DNA from: JAJCYE01 sp036260105
GTDB taxonomy: Bacteria > Actinomycetota > CADDZG01 > JAHWKV01
NCBI GenBank assembly: GCA_036260105.1
Contig: DATAAN010000310.1
Location: 1 to 7,277, forward strand
Direction of reading: 5' to 3'
DNA: 7,277 nucleotides
How positions within the stretch are numbered: position 1 is the stretch's first letter; each line of letters begins with the position of its first letter. Below, piece by piece: positions 5,808 to 7,277 of the stretch. Below the pieces are notes generated by a model. That model saw only the letters and a list, made by a program, of their open reading frames with translations, did not search any database and was not told where the DNA came from. Both the position numbers and the translations under genes were made by a program.

Positions 5808-6961
5808 GACCCGAAGTCCATCGATGGCACGGATCCCAGAAGCCGCGCGTACACCCGTGCGGTCTCATCTGCCATCCTCGACGCGGTGAATCGTTCCAGG
5901 TACCAACGGCGGCCGGCGGCGCCCACGAGCCGTCGCCGGCCGGTATCGGAGAGCAGCTCCTCGATCGCCGCGGCGAGCGCCTTAGGGTTGCGGGGCGGCA
6001 CGAGTATTCCCGTCTCACCGTCCACCACAACCTCCGACGTGCCGATGACGTTAGTTGCGACGACCGGGATACCGGCGTCCATCGCTTCCAGCACCGCCAG
6101 GGGCATGCCCTCCTGCTGCGAGGGGAGGACGAAGACGTCGGCGGCGTCGAGGAGGAGCCGTGCGTCCGGGCGGTAGCCGGCGAGACGAACGGTTCCGGAG
6201 ACCGCCAGCGCAGCGGCCTGGCGCAGCAGGTGCTCCCTCGAAGGACCCCGCCCGAGCAGCACCACGGCTAGGTTGGGGAACCGGCGCACGAGGCTGGGCA
6301 CGGCCTGAACCAGATAGGTCTGACCCTTGGCGTCGGTAAGGCGCCCTATTACCAGCACCACGAGCTGGTCGGGTTCTAGGCCCAAGGCTTGGCGAGCCGC
6401 CAGCCGCCCGAGCGCGTCCCGTCGGGGACGAATCCCGTTGGGGATGGTGGTGAAGCGGTCCTGGGGCAGCCCGACCCTCTCGTAGGTCTTCCGCTGGGCC
6501 TCCGAAACCGCTATCACGTGATCTACTGGCTCCAGCGCCTGCACGAGGCGGTTGCGCTTGCGGGGATCCCTCATCAGCCACGGCAGGTGCTGGGTCTGAA
6601 TCACGACCGGAACTCCAGCCCGCCGAGCAGCTCGCGCCCCGTCGAAGTTCTCCCTCCCGGTGCCGACGTGAATGTGAAAGACGTCGACCGGGTTGGCGCT
6701 TAGGAAGAGGGTGATCACTTCGCCGAATGCAGGGTCGCGGGGACGGGGCAGGGCCAGCGTCCGAACCCCCATCGCCTCGGCCCGCTCCAGCAAGTGGGAC
6801 CCGCCGACCGTCGGCCATGCCATCAGTGACACATTGGCGTGGGCGACGAACTCCGATGCTAGATCGAGCATGTGCTCGCCCATGCCCGACGGGTCTACCG
6901 AGGGGGTGTACAGGCAGATGGAGCGCCCGGGAATCGCTTCGTTAAGAGGTCTAGGCGCCAT
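5804..6961 (-). CDS. Glycosyltransferase family 4 (GT-B fold) protein
   Basis: Retaining-type glycosyltransferase, 385 aa, likely cytosolic or membrane-associated without a membrane helix. The N-terminal half has SGMGEHMLDLA (25-35), the glycine-rich acceptor/phosphate loop of GT4 enzymes, then DVFHIH (93-98) and QTQHLPW (122-128) with the usual histidine. The C-terminal donor domain begins around VLVIGRLTDAKG (202-213). It carries the family's E-x7-E signature as EGMPLAVLE (Glu284 and Glu292), followed by GIPVVAT and GETGILVPP (315-323), which normally contact the nucleotide-sugar. ATG 6961 has GAGGG 4 nt upstream. It is the first gene of the three-gene block, and its stop overlaps the next start. 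Donor and acceptor cannot be inferred. The two oxidoreductases behind it suggest the transferred or acceptor unit is a modified sugar or cyclitol, for example in a surface glycan or small-molecule glycoside. Confidence 0.88.
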   Translation of the reverse strand: MAPRPLNEAIPGRSICLYTPSVDPSGMGEHMLDLASEFVAHANVSLMAWPTVGGSHLLERAEAMGVRTLALPRPRDPAFGEVITLFLSANPVDVFHIHVGTGRENFDGARAARRAGVPVVIQTQHLPWLMRDPRKRNRLVQALEPVDHVIAVSEAQRKTYERVGLPQDRFTTIPNGIRPRRDALGRLAARQALGLEPDQLVVLVIGRLTDAKGQTYLVQAVPSLVRRFPNLAVVLLGRGPSREHLLRQAAALAVSGTVRLAGYRPDARLLLDAADVFVLPSQQEGMPLAVLEAMDAGIPVVATNVIGTSEVVVDGETGILVPPRNPKALAAAIEELLSDTGRRRLVGAAGRRWYLERFTASRMADETARVYARLLGSVPSMDFGS

Positions 6962-7013
6962 CGCACCCTCGACACGTGCCGCCCTGCGTGTTCTTCAACA
7001 AACTACTCAGTAA

Positions 7014-7037
7014 CCGTTCGCCGGGAGTTACGAACGG
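7014..7037. promoter_or_regulatory. Perfect 7-bp inverted repeat, candidate operator between divergent transcripts
   Basis: CCGTTCG (7014-7020) is mirrored exactly by CGAACGG (7031-7037) over a 10-bp spacer. An alternative overlapping pair, GTAAC (7010-7014) and GTTAC (7027-7031), is also present. Arm length and spacing fit binding by a dimeric repressor such as a TetR- or GntR-type protein. It sits 53-76 bp before the glycosyltransferase start and upstream of the plus-strand mini-ORF, so it could serve both directions. No T-run follows on either side, which argues against a terminator. No regulator gene is in the window to pair it with. Confidence 0.4.
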
Positions 7038-7053
7038 CGGCGCCGCATGAGAG

Positions 7054-7109
7054 CCTGTCCTCCATGTCAGGGTAGTGCCGGATTCGACCCCCTGAGCCAC
7101 CCAGGAGGA
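7054..7109 (+). promoter_or_regulatory. Foldable leader ending in a strong Shine-Dalgarno site, with a complementary anti-SD segment
   Basis: AGGAGGAG (7103-7110) is a near-ideal ribosome binding site. Upstream, TCCTCC (7058-7063) is exactly complementary to GGAGGA (7104-7109), so the site could be masked. TCAGGG (7067-7072) pairs with CCCTGA (7090-7095) as a hairpin between them, and CCTG (7054-7057) can instead pair with CAGG (7068-7071), holding TCCTCC in a loop. The last two pairings compete. This resembles a translational switch but matches no riboswitch class I know. Pyrimidine-rich hexamers are common enough for chance. Confidence 0.3.
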
Positions 7110-7113
7110 GTCC

Positions 7114-7242
7114 ATCAACACGTCGCTCGGTGCGGAGTCACCGGTCGGGGGGATCGCACGTACCGCTGGCGCTTGGATCCTGCTGCTCCTGTCCGGTTAC
7201 CTCGATACGTTTATAAAAGCGACGCTCGAGACGCTAACCTGA
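7114..7242 (+). CDS. Possible 42-residue membrane mini-protein beginning with ATC; otherwise a start-less remnant
   Basis: Behind GGAGG (7104-7108) with a 5-nt spacer, where ATG would be expected, the sequence reads ATC AAC ACG. The frame then stays open for 42 codons to TGA (7240-7242). The product would be polar at first (NTSLGAESPVGG), then hydrophobic (TAGAWILLLLSGYLD), then amphipathic (TFIKATLETLT). An in-frame stop at 7093-7095 and no ATG, GTG or TTG in the frame mean no ordinary start exists. ATC is a very rare bacterial initiator. The options are a genuine ATC start, a single-base error or mutation of ATG, or a chance frame. No family is recognised. The exact spacing and protein-like composition make chance less likely, but this is inference. 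Confidence 0.35.
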   Translation: MNTSLGAESPVGGIARTAGAWILLLLSGYLDTFIKATLETLT

Positions 7243-7251
7243 GAACGCAAC

Positions 7252-7277
7252 ATGAAAGGCACATCGCAACGTTGGTT
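7252..7277 (+). CDS. Possible start of a plus-strand gene running off the window
   Basis: ATG 7252 begins an open frame reading MKGTSQRW up to the window end. GAGAA (7241-7245) lies 6 nt before it as a weak ribosome binding site, and the position is 9 nt after the stop of the mini-ORF, the spacing of an operon neighbour. A TATAAA (7212-7217) about 35 nt upstream could be a -10 element, but no -35 is clear. Eight codons cannot identify a product; the start itself is uncertain. Confidence 0.25.

Larger units (their letters stand above)
6962..7113. other. Divergent intergenic region upstream of the glycosyltransferase gene
   Basis: This gap separates the glycosyltransferase start (minus strand) from the plus-strand Shine-Dalgarno site at 7104. 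On the minus side GAGGG (6966-6970) is the glycosyltransferase ribosome binding site, and TAGTTT (about 7000-7005, minus strand) could be a -10 element, though no matching -35 is evident. On the plus side are the palindrome at 7014-7037, a 10-bp GC palindrome at 7037-7046 and the foldable leader 7054-7109. The region beyond 6990 looks less GC-rich than the genes, as expected of promoter DNA. No full gene is present. Confidence 0.5.

Noticed and set aside
5034..6176. 380-codon open frame on the plus strand
   Set aside because: It is antisense to the Gfo/Idh/MocA and glycosyltransferase genes and has no motif or ribosome binding site.

Overview
The window looks like chromosomal DNA of a high-GC actinomycete-type bacterium. 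The coding stretches are GC-rich with strong third-position G/C, GTG and TTG starts occur beside ATG, Shine-Dalgarno sites are purine-rich (GGAGG, GAGGG), and the solute-binding lipoprotein has an actinobacterial-looking lipobox followed by a Gly/Ser/Glu-rich linker. No marker gene fixes the lineage. All six full-length genes lie on the minus strand, in two collinear blocks.

Right-hand block (6961 down to 3716): three translationally coupled genes encode a GT4-family glycosyltransferase, a Gfo/Idh/MocA-type NAD(P)-dependent oxidoreductase and a medium-chain dehydrogenase/reductase (MDR). The first pair overlaps by 4 nt and the second by 8 nt. The MDR protein has replaced the usual zinc-ligand positions. 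A glycosyltransferase with two sugar-type oxidoreductases suggests oxidation or epimerisation of a sugar or cyclitol and its transfer to an acceptor. The substrate cannot be read from the sequence.

Left-hand block (3447 down to 352): a complete polar-amino-acid-type ABC importer in the order binding protein, permease, permease, ATPase. The binding protein matches EhuB, so I read the block as ehuB-ehuC-ehuD-ehuA, an ectoine/hydroxyectoine uptake system. Junctions are 6 nt apart, 4 nt overlapping and 14 nt overlapping, which indicates one operon. No ectoine synthesis (ect) or degradation (eut/doe) gene is visible, so the window cannot say whether the solute is used for osmoprotection or as a nutrient.

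Gaps and flanks: a 268-nt gap (3448-3715) separates the blocks and holds an imperfect direct repeat and two GC-rich hairpins that may carry the ehu promoter/leader. The left edge holds the plus-strand C-terminus of an unrecognised protein ending in a membrane helix, convergent with ehuA. The right edge diverges from the glycosyltransferase gene. It holds a 7-bp-arm palindrome, a leader that can fold and could mask a strong Shine-Dalgarno site, a 42-codon hydrophobic reading frame placed exactly behind that site but beginning with ATC, and possibly the start of another gene. I found no rRNA, tRNA, CRISPR array, insertion sequence or clear intrinsic terminator. Nothing here is convincingly a new system; the right-edge mini-ORF and its leader are the least ordinary part.
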